Part shown: piece after piece, positions 1 through 10,378 of the stretch
Layout of the letters: every line of letters begins with the position of its first letter
Numbering within the stretch: the stretch's first letter is position 1
NCBI GenBank assembly: GCA_907163375.1
Contig: CAJQUW010004457.1
Span: forward strand, 45,718 to 109,717
Origin: Prostheceraeus crozeri
Taxonomy: Eukaryota > Platyhelminthes > Polycladida > Euryleptidae
Direction of reading: 5' to 3'
DNA: 64,000 nt
Notes under the pieces: model-generated
Seen by the model: only the letters and a program-made list of their open reading frames with translations
The model's database searches: none
Told to the model about the DNA's origin: nothing
Translations under genes and position numbers: made by a program

Positions 1-1830
1 ACAACAACAGGCTGGATAGATCTGAGTAGAGAGAGTATGTTGACAGACAGATGAGAGTCAAGTTGCGCGCTTTGTTATCAGTTTCATTTCGATTACGAGA
101 TGGTCTCTACACTCTGTTGAAGTACTCATTATCAAGAACTCTGCACATCACACCTATACACATGAGTTGCGGGTTCGAGTGCGGGTGATAGATGAGATGC
201 GATGTTTAGTTTTAGGGATGTAGTGAGTTGGTGGTGGACTAGTGATTGCGTGTAGTGAGTAGCATATATATGAGGATATACTAGTTTAAAGTTGAGTCAT
301 ATCTATATGGGATGTTTTGTTGATGCTTGTGTTGTTCTAATATGAAGGTGAGGGTGGGGTGATGGGATATTTTGTTTATTGTTGTATTGTCTATGGAATC
401 TTAGTTTGTTAGTTGGGAGTTATGTGTTGGTTGTTTGGGTTTAAGCAGAGTAGTGTACACACAAGAGTGTGTGTGTGGGTTTTAACATATGATGACAGAA
501 TGAATGTGTGTGTTGTGGGGTTATATATATATATATATATGGTTTTTTATATAGTTTGGAAAGGGGACACTCATATAGTAGATTATAGTTTTGAGGAAAA
601 TGTTGTGTATAGATGTGTGAGAGAGAGAGAGAGAGTGAGTAGTGGTGTAGGGTGTAGGAAGGGGGATGTGTGATATATATATGTGGTTGGAGGTGGGGGT
701 TGGGTTTTGTGGGGGTTGTATGGGGGTGTGTGGTGTGTTTTGGGGTGTGGGTGGGGGTGGGGTGGATGGGTTGATGATTTTTTTTTGTGGGGTTTTGGGG
801 GGTTGGGTGTTGTGGGTGTGGGGAATGATTGAGAGGGTTGGTGATGGAGTGTGGGTTGGGATGGGGTGTGTTTGTTGGGGAGATGGATTGGTGTGTGGTT
901 TTTTGGTGTGTGTTTGAGGGTGTGTGTGATTTGGGTGATGTGTTGTGGTGTGTGATGAATTTGTGTGGGGTGGTGTGTGATGTTTGAAGTGGTTGTGTCT
1001 TGATGGTTGGGTTGATTGTGTGTGTGATGGTTGGGGATTGGTGTGATATATTGTTTGTTTGTGTGATGGGTGGGCTGGGTGTGTTTGTGGTGGTGGTTGG
1101 GGTTGTTTTTTGGTTGTGTGGGTTTGTATTGGTTGTGGTGGTTTTGTGAGAATGATTTGATGTGATGTTGGTGTTGGGTTTGGTGTGTGTTGTTGAGAAT
1201 TTGTGGGAGTGTGGGGTGGGATTTGGATGTGGGGGGGGTGTGGTGTGGGGGGGGGGGATGAGGTGTGGGTGTGGTGGGTTGAGGGTGGTGGTGGTTGGGA
1301 GTGGGAGATGTGGGGTGAGTGGGGGGTGTGTGGGGGGGGGGGAGGTTTTGGTTGTGGGGGTGGGTGGGGGGGGTGGTGTTGGGTGGGATTTGGGGATGGG
1401 GTTGGTTGTGGGGGGGTGGGTGGTGGGGGGGGGTGGTTAGTTTGTGAATTTGTGATGTGGTTTGGGGGGTCGCGGTTGAGGGGTGGGGGTGGGGGGGGGT
1501 GGGGGGGAATGAGGGTGGGGTGGTGGGGTTTGGGGGGATGGGGTTGGGATTGGGTTAGGTTTTGTGAGAGTGGGTGGGGAATTTGATTGGGGTGGTTTTG
1601 GGGGTTGTGGTGGTTGGTGTTGGGGGGGGGTTGTGGTTGTGTTGGGATGGTGTGGGTTGGTTGTGAGGGGTGTGTTGTTGTTGTATTGGTGGTTGTGTTT
1701 TTGTTTTTGGTGGGGGGGGTTTTTTTGTTGGTGTGTTTTTTGGTGGGGTGTTTTTTTTTTTGTTTTTTTTTAGTATTATTGTTTTTTGGTTGGGTTTTTT
1801 ATTGTTAAATTTTTTTATATAGATTATAAT
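1..1830. other. C-poor G/T-rich flank of doubtful quality
   Basis: The first ~230 bases are roughly balanced. The + strand then becomes increasingly G/T-rich, and at about 660-1760 it is nearly devoid of C and poor in A, with long G and T homopolymers. It contains a TA run (522-540) and a GA run (618-635). Open frames here encode only G/V/W/C-rich peptides caused by composition and are not genes. Composition returns to normal AT-rich DNA near 1830. It looks like unreliable consensus at a contig end rather than biological sequence, though that cannot be proven from the sequence alone. Confidence 0.6.
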
Positions 1831-2011
1831 GTTTTGAGGAGAAGGGGTATGGATTTATGAGATGAAATAATGTGGTGTTGTTGTTTTTTATGGAGGATAT
1901 AGTAAAAGGGATTATTGTATAATTTATGTGTATATTAATAGTTATTATTATATAGTTTGTATTGAAATATAAATTAAATCTAAATTTACATGAATTTATA
2001 TAAATACTATC

Positions 2012-2116
2012 TATTCGCTACTTTGGTGAGACTCACACCTGATCAGTCGTGTTGACCTCATTTCTATCGATAAAGGCAGACCGCAAGATTCTGAAGTCAA
2101 GAAGCATAGCTGAACC
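2012..2116. repeat. dispersed 105-bp repeat, copy 1
   Basis: This stretch, from GCTACTTTGGTGAGACTCAC to the tract ending AGCTGAACC, recurs at 10664-10771 with scattered substitutions and one small indel. No terminal inverted repeat or coding content is visible. The family is not recognised. Confidence 0.75.
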
Positions 2117-2171
2117 CAGATTGATAAAAATGCATGAAACTAAAAATTTCTCTTAATGGAACTTTAGCGTC

Positions 2172-2355
2172 ACTCTTTCCCGACAGGGGCCAGGGTGATG
2201 CTGACGATGCTGGATTGATGATTCCTTATAAGATAGTACCACTGTTCCGGATTCCCCTCCTGTCAACTTCCAACGATACTCTTGGGGCTCGACATTAAGG
2301 TCAAAGGATCGCCATGTCAAGCATTTAATCACTGTGCCACGTAGACCACTGTGGT
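2172..2355 (-). repeat. tRNA-derived SINE, copy 1
   Basis: Read on the minus strand from about 2350, the sequence starts GTGGTCTACGTGGCACAGTG. It has an A-box-like TGGCACAGTG near 2322-2340 and a B-box-like GTCGAGCC near 2283-2293, which is normal spacing for a RNA polymerase III promoter from a tRNA head. A second diverged copy lies at 18600-18773 in the same orientation. The body after the B box is shared by both copies. No protein is encoded. Such elements are transcribed by Pol III and retrotransposed by a partner LINE; which LINE is unknown here. Confidence 0.65.
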
Positions 2356-2577
2356 CTTTTAACTAATGCAATGTGCATAGGTTAGCAGTTTCGATGCAAT
2401 GTATTTTGCGTGCATGTGCATGTAAACTTTCAATTTTTCGAATGACAATGAATTTTCATCATTTGCAAATGTGTATGATCATATGCGAACCTTGAATATG
2501 ACGCATTAAGGTCCCTTCAAATAGGTTATAAGTCGGTTTGAAACACCCCCAAGAGGCACTGTTGATGCACCTTTCCA

Positions 2578-2973
2578 TTGTATACAATGTCTAGCAACAA
2601 TGTTTCATATTGCAATGTTCGCCAGGAACATCTGACACTGCAGAACCGCTTACTAAATTCAACGCCAACTGACGGAACATATCGTGTGATGTTTATACGT
2701 AAGTATACTTTTGAATACGAAATTCCATTGTTTCTTTTATTTGATGAATTCGACATTTTGATGCTTCCTGTCTTCCAGGTTAGAGTATTCGCTACTGAAG
2801 ATATTCGACGATCAAGGGGGTGGACATTTAAATCCGGTGTCGATGATGCTGATTCTGAATGTGCTCTTGATGGTTGGAACGAGTGGGACATTTGCTTGCA
2901 TAACAATGATGCGACTGATGATTATGAATCACAGCTGAATGCTGTATATGCTGAAATCGAAAATAAATTTTGA
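2578..2973 (+). CDS. unidentified open frame, possible 3' exon
   Basis: A 131-codon open frame. Its distal half (about residues 69-131: acidic, rich in D, E, N and W) has the composition of a real protein, while the proximal half is less convincing. A GTAAGT at 2699 and a TTCCAG at 2773-2778 could mark a small intron, but joining them puts the downstream part out of frame. It may instead be a continuous frame, or a terminal exon whose acceptor is the TTCCAG. An AATAAA lies about 170 bases after the stop near 3143. No family is recognised and no neighbour gives context. The minus-strand frame over the same bases is taken to be a shadow. Confidence 0.3.
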   Translation: MYTMSSNNVSYCNVRQEHLTLQNRLLNSTPTDGTYRVMFIRKYTFEYEIPLFLLFDEFDILMLPVFQVRVFATEDIRRSRGWTFKSGVDDADSECALDGWNEWDICLHNNDATDDYESQLNAVYAEIENKF

Positions 2974-3538
2974 GTTGATATTCGGATCTCATCGATGTAC
3001 GCCGGGATAGTATTACAGTGTACATGACATTCATGGCGCCAATTCGCTAACATGTTACCTGCAAATGTGCTTCTAACTTCGGGTTGCATTTTTTCACTTA
3101 TCACTTTGTATATTCCTCCTACTTTTGTACAAATTCAAATCAATAAATTTATGGAATCAAAGCTGTGTTTATTGTGTACCTATATATTCATCTATCGTAA
3201 ATCGACACACGGTTTTGTTAACCGATGAATACAGTACAAAAAACTACAGCATTTCTACAAAAATCATGTACAGTATTAATATTATTCCTGATATCGCGCT
3301 GCATGTGTCGTAGTGGCAGATCTGCTGTTCCATCAGACGATAAAATAGTTGGCAGTACATTTACACTACCACGGAATATGAGTTGCTACCTCTTTGAGTG
3401 CTATTAAAAACTCGGCATTGGATATTTTTACCTCTCTGCAGCTATTAATCGAATTTTTGGTAACTAAATCAAGTCAGCAGCATCATTCATTACTCCGTTG
3501 TCAACTGTAAGTGTGGTATATAGACCTGCATTATAAAG
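2974..3538. other. AT-rich spacer
   Basis: Contains a possible poly(A) signal near 3143 and short uninformative open frames. No repeat family, RNA gene or conserved motif was seen. Confidence 0.4.
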
Positions 3539-4042
3539 CTCCAGACCCAGTAGACGCAGGCTGAGAGGTCAGGCGATCGTGCTGGCTAGTCTATCCTACC
3601 TCTTCGTCCGATACATCTGCCAGTCAATTCGGCGTTAATAATTTCTCTGGCTCTCCTGTAGTAATGGGGTGGTGCCACATCTGCGGCCTCCTTTTGAAAC
3701 AAGGTAGGTCCTACAGCCTTATTTTGTAAAATATCACAGTAAACTTCGCCAGACATTGTGTTTGGACTGATATCATAATCGATAGGCCCACGGTAAGCGA
3801 TGCAGACACAAACTCACGGTACCGGTGCAGACAAGTTTGACGAAATTATCTCTTCAAGGTCTTGCATTACCCCAATAGTGGATATTATGTTTATTGACGG
3901 TTCCATCAAGATGGAATACACGCTCATATGAAAATGTTGACTTCCTCAGCATAGCTGGATCTTCAGTGAACATGTTCTGCCTTATCTCACAAAATTGGAT
4001 TCTCCTATCATCGTCTCCATCGTACAATTTAAGCTGTCCATA
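3539..4042 (-). pseudogene. Tc1/mariner-like transposase, C-terminal half (dead)
   Basis: Read on the minus strand from 4042 downward, this carries hallmarks of the IS630/Tc1/mariner transposase family: a DDDRR-x-QFCE stretch, then FSYERVFHLDGTVNKHN (the usual FSDE-x-x-F...G-x-VN-x-HN motif, with the first catalytic Asp position altered), and near the end IGRRG followed by ARSPDLS, the region of the third acidic residue. Frameshifts and stops break it throughout. Its N-terminal half continues at 7885-8183; the two halves were separated by a MITE that inserted at a TA. With one TA removed the frame runs straight across the junction. The product, if intact, would cut and paste its own element; this copy cannot. 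Confidence 0.7.
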
Positions 4043-4254
4043 GAATGTAAACTCTAGGGCACGAAATTTCGCTTGAATTAGGCACGAAATTTAGGCATCA
4101 ATTCTAAACAACACAAGGCACGAAGTTCGTAGTGCCTTTGATTTTTCTTTCGATTTCATTGGATAAACAAATATTTAGTTTGGTGCCTATTACTGCCTAG
4201 TGGCGCCTCCTACTGGTGCCTCGAGGCACCAGAAAGGCACTAACCAGGGTGGGA

Positions 4255-4315
4255 AAAAACATGTTTTAAACGTTTTTTTTAAAAAAACATGTTTTAAACA
4301 TGTATTTTTCAAATT
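4255..4315. repeat. hAT left subterminal palindromes
   Basis: Repeats of ACATGTTTTAAAC separated by A/T runs. The core GTTTTAAAC/GTTTAAAC is palindromic and is shared with the right end (7740-7822), as expected for multiple transposase binding sites in hAT elements. Confidence 0.6.
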
Positions 4316-4841
4316 CTTCTTGTAGGCTTATTCCATTGATACAAAATGCAGGCTCATCAATTTTATAGACTGAAAAGAGATAAAATCAGCATTTTCTATG
4401 AAAAATGAATTCACATTGTCAAAATGCAACGAAAATGTTACCGAAACCATGATCAAATTGTTAGGCGTAGGCTTAGCGTATGCATGATGATATTCTGCTC
4501 CGTTGGTAGCATGAATAGATGAACACGAAATTACTAGGCAATGGCTAACATTAACGAATATGTGATGAGCTTTTTGATGAAAAAGTTATGGCATAATGAA
4601 ATTAAATGGCACTTTTTAATGCAGGTATAAGTCTACACATTTAGATAATATGACATGTCAGCCTACCATCACCCCATGGACGTGATATTTTTAAGAAATG
4701 ATAGCGATTGACCCCAAAGCAAATTAAATACTACTTTGAGTTTATGGTAATTTAAGTGATGATGATGTAATTGAAAACAATATGTTCAAAATGCAATAAA
4801 TGCGTCTATAATTGTTGAAGAAGAATTTCTTGTACCGTAGT

Positions 4842-6470
4842 TCATTTGTTATAGTGTTTGTATAGGAAGCACATTTTCCCAGCCTTCTCTACTCCTAGAT
4901 TATTCCGCAGTTTTCCATAAGTCAATCCCATTGTGCTGAACTGTCTTTCTAGAGCCGCGGTGTTGCATGGAGTGCAGCTCAATGCCTTCCTAATGCGCGA
5001 GAGCTTCTCATCGAAACCCATTCTCCTCCCGGCTTCCCACCAATTTGCAGAATGAACCCCTTCCTCAAAAAGCTCGTCTGTATACGGGGATGCCTTCGCA
5101 AGATATAGGGTTAATGCTGCAGAGACTCCTGGCTGAGCACACACTATGAAGTTTCGAGCAATTCTCGTCTGCTCTGCTGTTCAATTTTTCTCCATTGGAT
5201 CTGGGGTCCAACAGGTTTGCAGCAAGCACTGCTGGCTGTAATGCCATCTCCATTCTCTTTTGGATCACGTGCTGGCAGTCTTCGGGAACCCTTTCGACCA
5301 AATCCTTCCACAAATCCAGCACTTCTCCCATTGTCCCGTCGTCCATTTGACACTTATCTAGGAACGTGGAAATAGGATCCAACACCTGCAAAACTTGTGA
5401 AGATAATCTTTTGAATGAGATATTGTCCATGGTTTTATAAATGGCATCTCCATCTTTCAAAAGGTTGAACGATATCTAGGCTATCACATTGAAATGATCA
5501 CAGAAATATTGAAGCAAATCTCGAGAGGAACTCCAGCGTGTTTCACATAAAGATGGAGGTCTTTTTAATCCTGCCTTTTTCAATCCATTGCTTGCAGTGT
5601 GGTTATTGCGCGGCCATTTCATCACCTGATTTGCTTTCAAAATAACATTATTGAATTTTTGCATGCTGGAAATGTCTTTCGCAACCAAATTGGCTATATG
5701 TGCCTGGCACCCAAAACAAGCAACGATATCGGAATTCACATCAGCTAGCTTGTTACGCATAGCATTCATATTACTAGCATTATCAGTATTAACTGTTGTA
5801 ATTTCAATTTCCCACTCACGTTTCGCAATAACTATGTATTTGGTCACTAATTCAACAAGATATTCTGTTGTGTGCGGATTCCCACTAGTGTCAACCTATC
5901 AGAAATGTTTCACCATTGACAATAACAGCAATGCCAATCGCAGAATCATTAACAAGATTTGTTCAACCATTAATCGATAAAGTACCGATCTTATTTCTCA
6001 CTCGCTGACTTAATTGACTTTTTTCAGCATCGAATAATTCATCCAAAAGCTCACCTGCCAAAACATGACGATCTGGAACATTCACTCCAGGGCGTAGCAT
6101 CTGAATCAACTTTGTAAACTCTCGATGGTTTGCTGCTCGAAAAGAACTGTTAGTTGCGACGATATATTTTGTAATCTGCAAATTTATACGGTGAGACAAA
6201 TCCTTGGAAGTGGCAGTAATAGAATCAGTCATTAATCTCTGTTTTTTGCATGGAACCTCTGGCCCGTCTTGCAGCGATGATACTTCTTCTTCGGAAGCGG
6301 TTTGATTGTTCGATGATTTTGATCTCCGAGCTTCACACCTTCGAAGTGACTCTTCATTCTTGCACTATTGTAACTATATCGAAGTTGCAATATCGGCATT
6401 TAGCTCGCTCCGATCCGTTAATTTTCACTTTGATGAAATTATTCCACACTGGGTCTAACGATCTTGGCAT
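4842..6470 (-). pseudogene. hAT transposase (BED zinc finger to dimerisation domain), broken
   Basis: Reading down from an ATG at 6468-6470: a BED-type zinc finger (W-x2-F, then AKCRYCN giving C-x2-C, followed after a frame change by a MKSHF histidine), a middle region that includes TDNASNMNAM near 5780 and CQAHIANLVAKD near 5690, an ETRWSS motif near 5530 (the usual TRW segment of the RNase-H-like fold), and the C-terminal dimerisation segment ALERQFSTMGLTYGKLRN ending at 4842. This is the usual domain order of a ~550-residue transposase that excises and reinserts the element. At least three frame changes or stops make it non-functional. It is the autonomous gene of the surrounding element. 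Confidence 0.85.
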
Positions 6471-7051
6471 TTTCACGACGCGATTGACAGTCTGATGGTG
6501 TTACGTGATGCAATTCACTTGATGTTCTGACCTGGTTTCCTATATGTCTATGGTTTTGACGAGAGCGTAAGTTAGAGGTGTTCCCATCATTCAAAATCGC
6601 ATGAAGCAAGCCCCTATGAGTCATCCGACTCATCAGTCAATATCACTCAGCTGCGGCCATTTGATATGAACCGTCAGCGTACTATTTATATCCAGCATAA
6701 TGCTAGCAACACAATTAATAATATAATATAATCCAAGCAGTCCAGATATCAATGTCTGTACGTCAACGTCAATGTCAGCGCGTACGGGAATCAAGCGACT
6801 GAGTTTGTATGGCGTGTGTGATCATTGATCAGCGTGATTGTATCATATATAGTAGGTAAGGAAGACAGCAGAAACCACAGTGCCTCGCTGTTACATGGAA
6901 CAAAACAGATTTTATGTGAAGGCATTAACCACACTAGCCGCTCTTATAGTCTATCAGCTGACTCATAATCTATAGGCCTAATGGTGGTAGGTAGATTCTG
7001 CTTTGACAGTCTGACCAGATGATTCTAGAAATCATCGAATTATTTGATTTT

Positions 7052-7623
7052 AATTTGTTCTATAAGTCACGTGGTTACAATCTGCAACGAAGAAAAGGTT
7101 ATTTAAATACTACGTATAAACAATTAAACAATAGGTATTGTTAGTTAAATATCTTTAAGAAATAAGAGCTACCATTATAACCTAATGTTCGGTTAAGCAA
7201 TGGATTGCTACTAAAAATTTTTATAGATTCAACAATGCTAATCTCAAAGTCCGAGTTTCCACGGTAAATGATTTTAAAGCAATCATTATAGTTACGAAAA
7301 CAATGGTTACATTGTTCTATGTGTTTTGCAATGGCACTATTGCAACTTAAGTGTTCAAGTTTACGTTGATGCAGACTTCTTTTGGTTTTGCCAATATATT
7401 GGCAATCAGGATCAACCTGATATTGAAAGCAATAGACAAGACGCGATTGCATGTCTGGACCTAACTTACTTTTAAGGGAGAAATATCTTCCAGTCTTGAA
7501 CGAGGTCATAACAACCTTGCATTCCAAGTTAAGTTTACGAAATATTTTTACTAACTTATTACTAAATTTCTGTGATCTGCTCGTGATTTGCAGATTGTAA
7601 CCACGTGACTTATAGAACAAATT
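7052..7623 (-). repeat. 36-bp perfect inverted repeat around the GIY-YIG fragment
   Basis: Bases 7052-7087 are the exact reverse complement of 7588-7623 (both include TCACGTGGTTACAATCTGC or its complement). The right arm is part of the GIY-YIG reading frame (its N-terminal YKSRGYNLQ), so the left arm is an inverted duplicate of coding sequence. Penelope-like insertions are known for terminal inversions and duplications. Confidence 0.75.
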
Positions 7624-7641
7624 GACTGAGTAGATCTCCAC
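7141..7641 (-). pseudogene. Penelope-like element GIY-YIG endonuclease fragment
   Basis: A 166-codon frame whose middle contains DCQYIGKTKRSLHQRKLEH, the GIY-YIG nuclease signature (Y-I-G, downstream R and H), followed by a HIEQC-x-H segment and a final E at the expected distance. In Penelope-like retroelements this domain lies C-terminal to the reverse transcriptase and nicks target DNA. No reverse transcriptase is present, so this is a truncated copy that carries only the C-terminal end. It is intact as a frame but isolated inside the hAT element. A stand-alone GIY-YIG gene is less likely given the perfect inverted duplicate of its N-terminal coding bases at 7052-7087. Confidence 0.7.
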
Positions 7642-7739
7642 CGTCTAAACATTCGTTATTTGATTTTAAGCCTTCGTTGACCGATAAGAACTCCGATTTC
7701 GTGCAGTTGCAAATGGAATCCTGAGAGTTAAATATTTTT

Positions 7740-7822
7740 CAAATATATGTTTTAAACATGTTTTTTCAGCGTGTTTTAAACAGTGTTTTAAACACTGTTT
7801 TAAACAATGTGTTTAAAACATT
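7740..7822. repeat. hAT right subterminal palindromes
   Basis: Five or so occurrences of GTTTTAAAC or GTTTAAAAC in 80 bases next to the right terminal repeat, matching the array at the left end. Confidence 0.6.
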
Positions 7823-7884
7823 ACCCACCCTGGCACTAACTAGGCCCTAACTGGCACGAAATTAGTGCCCTACAGTTTACAGTG

Positions 7885-8183
7885 TAGTTTGGCTTCAATG
7901 GCTTCATTCCTTTATTGTGTAACATGCGAAGAACGATCCTTTAATTGTGAAATATCCATCACCATAGAAAGCTGTGTCTAGAAATGGACCTGATGTGACC
8001 GCTGCAGCAACTTTGTCTTTGTTTTATTCAGTTTGATTTGTTATCTTATCGACCGTCCACATTTTTGTCGGCTTCCAATATTTAATTATCGTAGATCTGC
8101 TCGGAGCATCCTTATTATTGAAGTGATCAAAAAAGATTCTGCTATTCTTCAATATTGTCTATGGCAAATGCTGTATCCGTCAT
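7885..8183 (-). pseudogene. Tc1/mariner-like transposase, N-terminal half (dead)
   Basis: Minus strand from an ATG at 8181-8183. After a short lead with stops, one frame gives HFNNKDAPSRSTI, the helix-turn-helix region typical of these transposases, and another gives a segment ending HNKGMKPLKPN that normally precedes the DDDRR-x-QFCE block found at 4010-4042. Several frameshifts are present. Continues at 3539-4042 after the nested MITE. Confidence 0.6.
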
Positions 8184-8460
8184 TTTTTTCTTTGGGTGTA
8201 TAGCGACTCGCAGCCAGCCATGATAACAAACTGGACCAGCAACTATTCTACTTTCCGCTTTAAGTGTCCAATTTGTAGCCTAATAGCTATCTATGCGAAG
8301 CAGCGAATCGATCACAATAGAACGTTGAAATTTCAAATATAAGTAAATTATCTTCTCAATTGTCATTTCAAGTATAGACTGAGTCGTAAAAAGCCGCGTT
8401 TTTTTCATTGAAAACGACTATAATAAATGACTTAAATTGTTGTCAATATGAAGAAACATT

Positions 8461-8564
8461 GCATTCAAATTGAGCAGATATCTGCATAGTCGTATTGAAA
8501 AATTGACGTCAATAAGAAGACGTAAAATGGCATTCAAATTGAGCAGATATCTACATAGTCGTAT
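8461..8564. repeat. mariner left subterminal direct repeats
   Basis: Two 35-bp copies (8461-8495 and 8530-8564), both starting GCATTCAAATTGAGCAGATA, differ at one base and are 69 bases apart. They could be a second transposase binding site, as in IR/DR-type Tc1/mariner elements, but no matching pair was found near the right end. Confidence 0.6.
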
Positions 8565-8713
8565 CGATTATTGTAGTAAATTATTCAATTATTAATATTA
8601 TTTCAATTATCAATTATTAATTATGATAAATTATTTAAATTCTACATTGCAAGATTTCTAGCCACTTGGACAACATCATCTCAATTGGCAATAATATTGG
8701 CATTCAGCATGGA

Positions 8714-9805
8714 ATGTACAAAAGAAAAAATGTATTTCTAAAATTGAATCTCTCAAAAGGTGCAACTATACAGCGACAAAAATCCATACGATCCTACTGC
8801 AGTCCTGGCCAGATCAATCATCAAGTGTCAGAAGGATACAAGAATTATGCAAAGAATTCAAAGAAGGAAACAGATGCACTTGCAGCCGAATCGATGGTAG
8901 TGGCAGAAATTACTCCGACGAAAGATATAAAAAAGTAGCCTAGAAGAAATCAAACGTTTGATTGATGATAACAACAGCTTGTCAACAAGAGCTGAAGACA
9001 GAGTCAACAAGCACGAACTGTTGACATCACTCAATCAATGCCACAGAGAATCCTAAGCGAAAATCTGGAGAAGATGTGGATTCATACTCGTTGGGTTCCT
9101 CATCAATTGACTCCATATAACAAGGCCGTCAGGTATGAAGGGTGCTAAGATATGCTCGAACAACTGAAGTCGCGTTTAACAAGAAAGAATTTGATTCCAA
9201 TAGACGAGAAATGGATTTACCTGCGAAATATGAATCCACGCAATACTATCGGAAGCTGGGTTACTCCAGGTGGCGATTCTCCTCCTACCAAAACTGCCAA
9301 AAGAACACACATGGAAGCAAAAGTCATGTTTATCTTGGCTCTATCACAGAGGCACATTGGCAGAGGCACTATCACATTGGCCACCATTACTTTGAGATCT
9401 TGCGTCAATGCGAGACTGTCAACTCCGAAAGATACGCGCAATTCCTAAGAAATCTGGAAAATCATGTGAAGACATTGCCTCAGCCCATATTGTTTCAAAA
9501 CGTTCGACTGATTCAAGACAATTCTCACGACCACACGTATCTGCAATCACCACAAACTTCCTCATTGAAATAAATGTACGGTTATTAAAGCAACCACCCT
9601 ACAGCCCTGACTGTAATTTATGCGATTGCTACGCTTTCCCAAGACTGGAATCCGTAAAAAAAGTGATTTCGTTGTTGTGCATGAAATCCATGACTTTTTG
9701 AATGAAGAACTTCCAAAATTTACAGCACTTCGAATGGAAAAGGCATTGAAAGAACTGGAAGAGCACTTGGAAAGAGTTATTGCAGCCAGAGGTGACTATG
9801 TTTAG
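8714..9805 (+). pseudogene. mariner transposase, frameshifted
   Basis: Pieces in different frames give the expected order: a basic N-terminus from the ATG near 8714; HTRWVPHQLT (9083-9115), the mariner WVPH-x-L linker; IPIDEKW (9192-9215), with the first catalytic Asp; LIQDNSHDHT (9508-9540), with the second Asp; and QPPYSPDCNLCD (9590-9625), with the third, at about mariner D,D34D spacing. A C-terminal ELPKFTAL...LEEHLERV helix ends at 9805. At least three frame changes (about 9370-9400, 9550-9570, 9650) inactivate it. It is the transposase of the element in which it lies. Confidence 0.8.
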
Positions 9806-9947
9806 GGAATTCGTGAATATTTTGAAATGACTTTGTGATTGATAATAAAGATTTAAGGAAAAAACGCGGTTTTTTACGACTCAGCCTATATATTTTTTTC
9901 ATCGACAGAGACATGAGCATCACTTGCGCTAAATTTCATGAAGAAAA

Positions 9948-10073
9948 CTTTATCATGACCGAAAAGAGGATCTCCTAAGGATCACGATGAAAAAATCGGT
10001 TCAGAACTAAGGATTTTGCGGGTGAAAGACACGTTTTTCGATAATTGTGTTGTTATATAAAATGAATTTACCC
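9948..10073. repeat. right-end fragment of the 860-bp TIR element
   Basis: About 125 bases from TTTATCATGACCGAAAAGAG to the terminus TTTACCC match the right end of the element at 21119-21978 with ~85% identity by eye. No left end is present here, so this is a solo end or truncated copy. Confidence 0.65.
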
Positions 10074-10144
10074 TATTGAGCATTGCTGATTACTACACAC
10101 ATTGCAGGTGGATCAAATTTACACTGAATCCAGGGTAGGATGTT

Positions 10145-10350
10145 TTCCCTCACTAGGTGACATTGCCACGCGTAATTAAGGTTAAGGGCTGTCCGTGGTT
10201 AAGGGCAGTTTATACTTCTACGCACTGCACTAAGAGTCAACAATCACGTGATCTGATGTTGTCAAAACATGGGGAATGTTTATGAATACGAGCGTTTATA
10301 GTTTGCATGTAGTCTACGGTTGTCCGCGTTTACGCTATTACAAATTACGC
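10145..10350. repeat. partial arm of the foldback element
   Basis: The stretch with GGTTAAGGGCAGTTTATACT through ACGGTTGTCCGCGTTTACGC repeats the left arm of the foldback element at 10782-11534, in the same orientation. It appears as a truncated copy next to the MITE. Confidence 0.65.
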
Positions 10351-10378
10351 ACATAGAAATCTATATGAATGAATTATA

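Larger units (their letters stand above)
4245..7832 (-). mobile_element. hAT DNA transposon, 3.6 kb, degenerate
   Basis: Termini CAGGGTGGG (4245-4253) and CCCACCCTG (7824-7832) are perfect inverted repeats. The flanks GCACTAAC at 4237-4244 and 7833-7840 are a perfect 8-bp target-site duplication, diagnostic of the hAT superfamily. Inside are a broken hAT transposase on the minus strand (4842-6470), palindrome-rich subterminal regions and a Penelope-type fragment (7052-7623). The perfect duplication shows that insertion into the MITE is younger than the decay of the MITE's host gene. Confidence 0.9.
4043..7884. mobile_element. TA-inserting MITE (copy 1), interrupted by hAT
   Basis: Flanked by TA (4041-4042 and 7885-7886). 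The left end GTAAACTCTAGGGCACG and right end TAGTGCCCTACAGTTTAC form terminal inverted repeats. The MITE's own sequence is 4043-4244 and 7833-7884 and closely matches the intact 272-bp copy at 10379-10650. Everything between is the nested hAT element. TA target duplication and size suit a non-autonomous Tc1/mariner relative. It sits inside the older transposase pseudogene described at 3539-4042 and 7885-8183. Confidence 0.85.
8375..9888 (+). mobile_element. mariner-type DNA transposon, 1.5 kb
   Basis: The ends TAGACTGAGTCGTAAAAAG (8375-) and its imperfect complement ending CTTACGAC-like ...CGACTCAGCCTA (-9888) form ~30-bp terminal inverted repeats with CCGCGTTTTTTC inside. TA dinucleotides flank both ends (8373-8374, 9889-9890). 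It holds a broken mariner transposase and a pair of 35-bp direct subterminal repeats. Confidence 0.8.

Noticed and set aside
660-1810. Several open frames in the left G/T-rich flank
   Set aside because: Composition-driven frames made of G, V, W and C; no codon structure or family.
2699-2778. Small intron GTAAGT...TTCCAG in the frame at 2578-2973
   Set aside because: Splicing creates an immediate stop in the only convincing frame.
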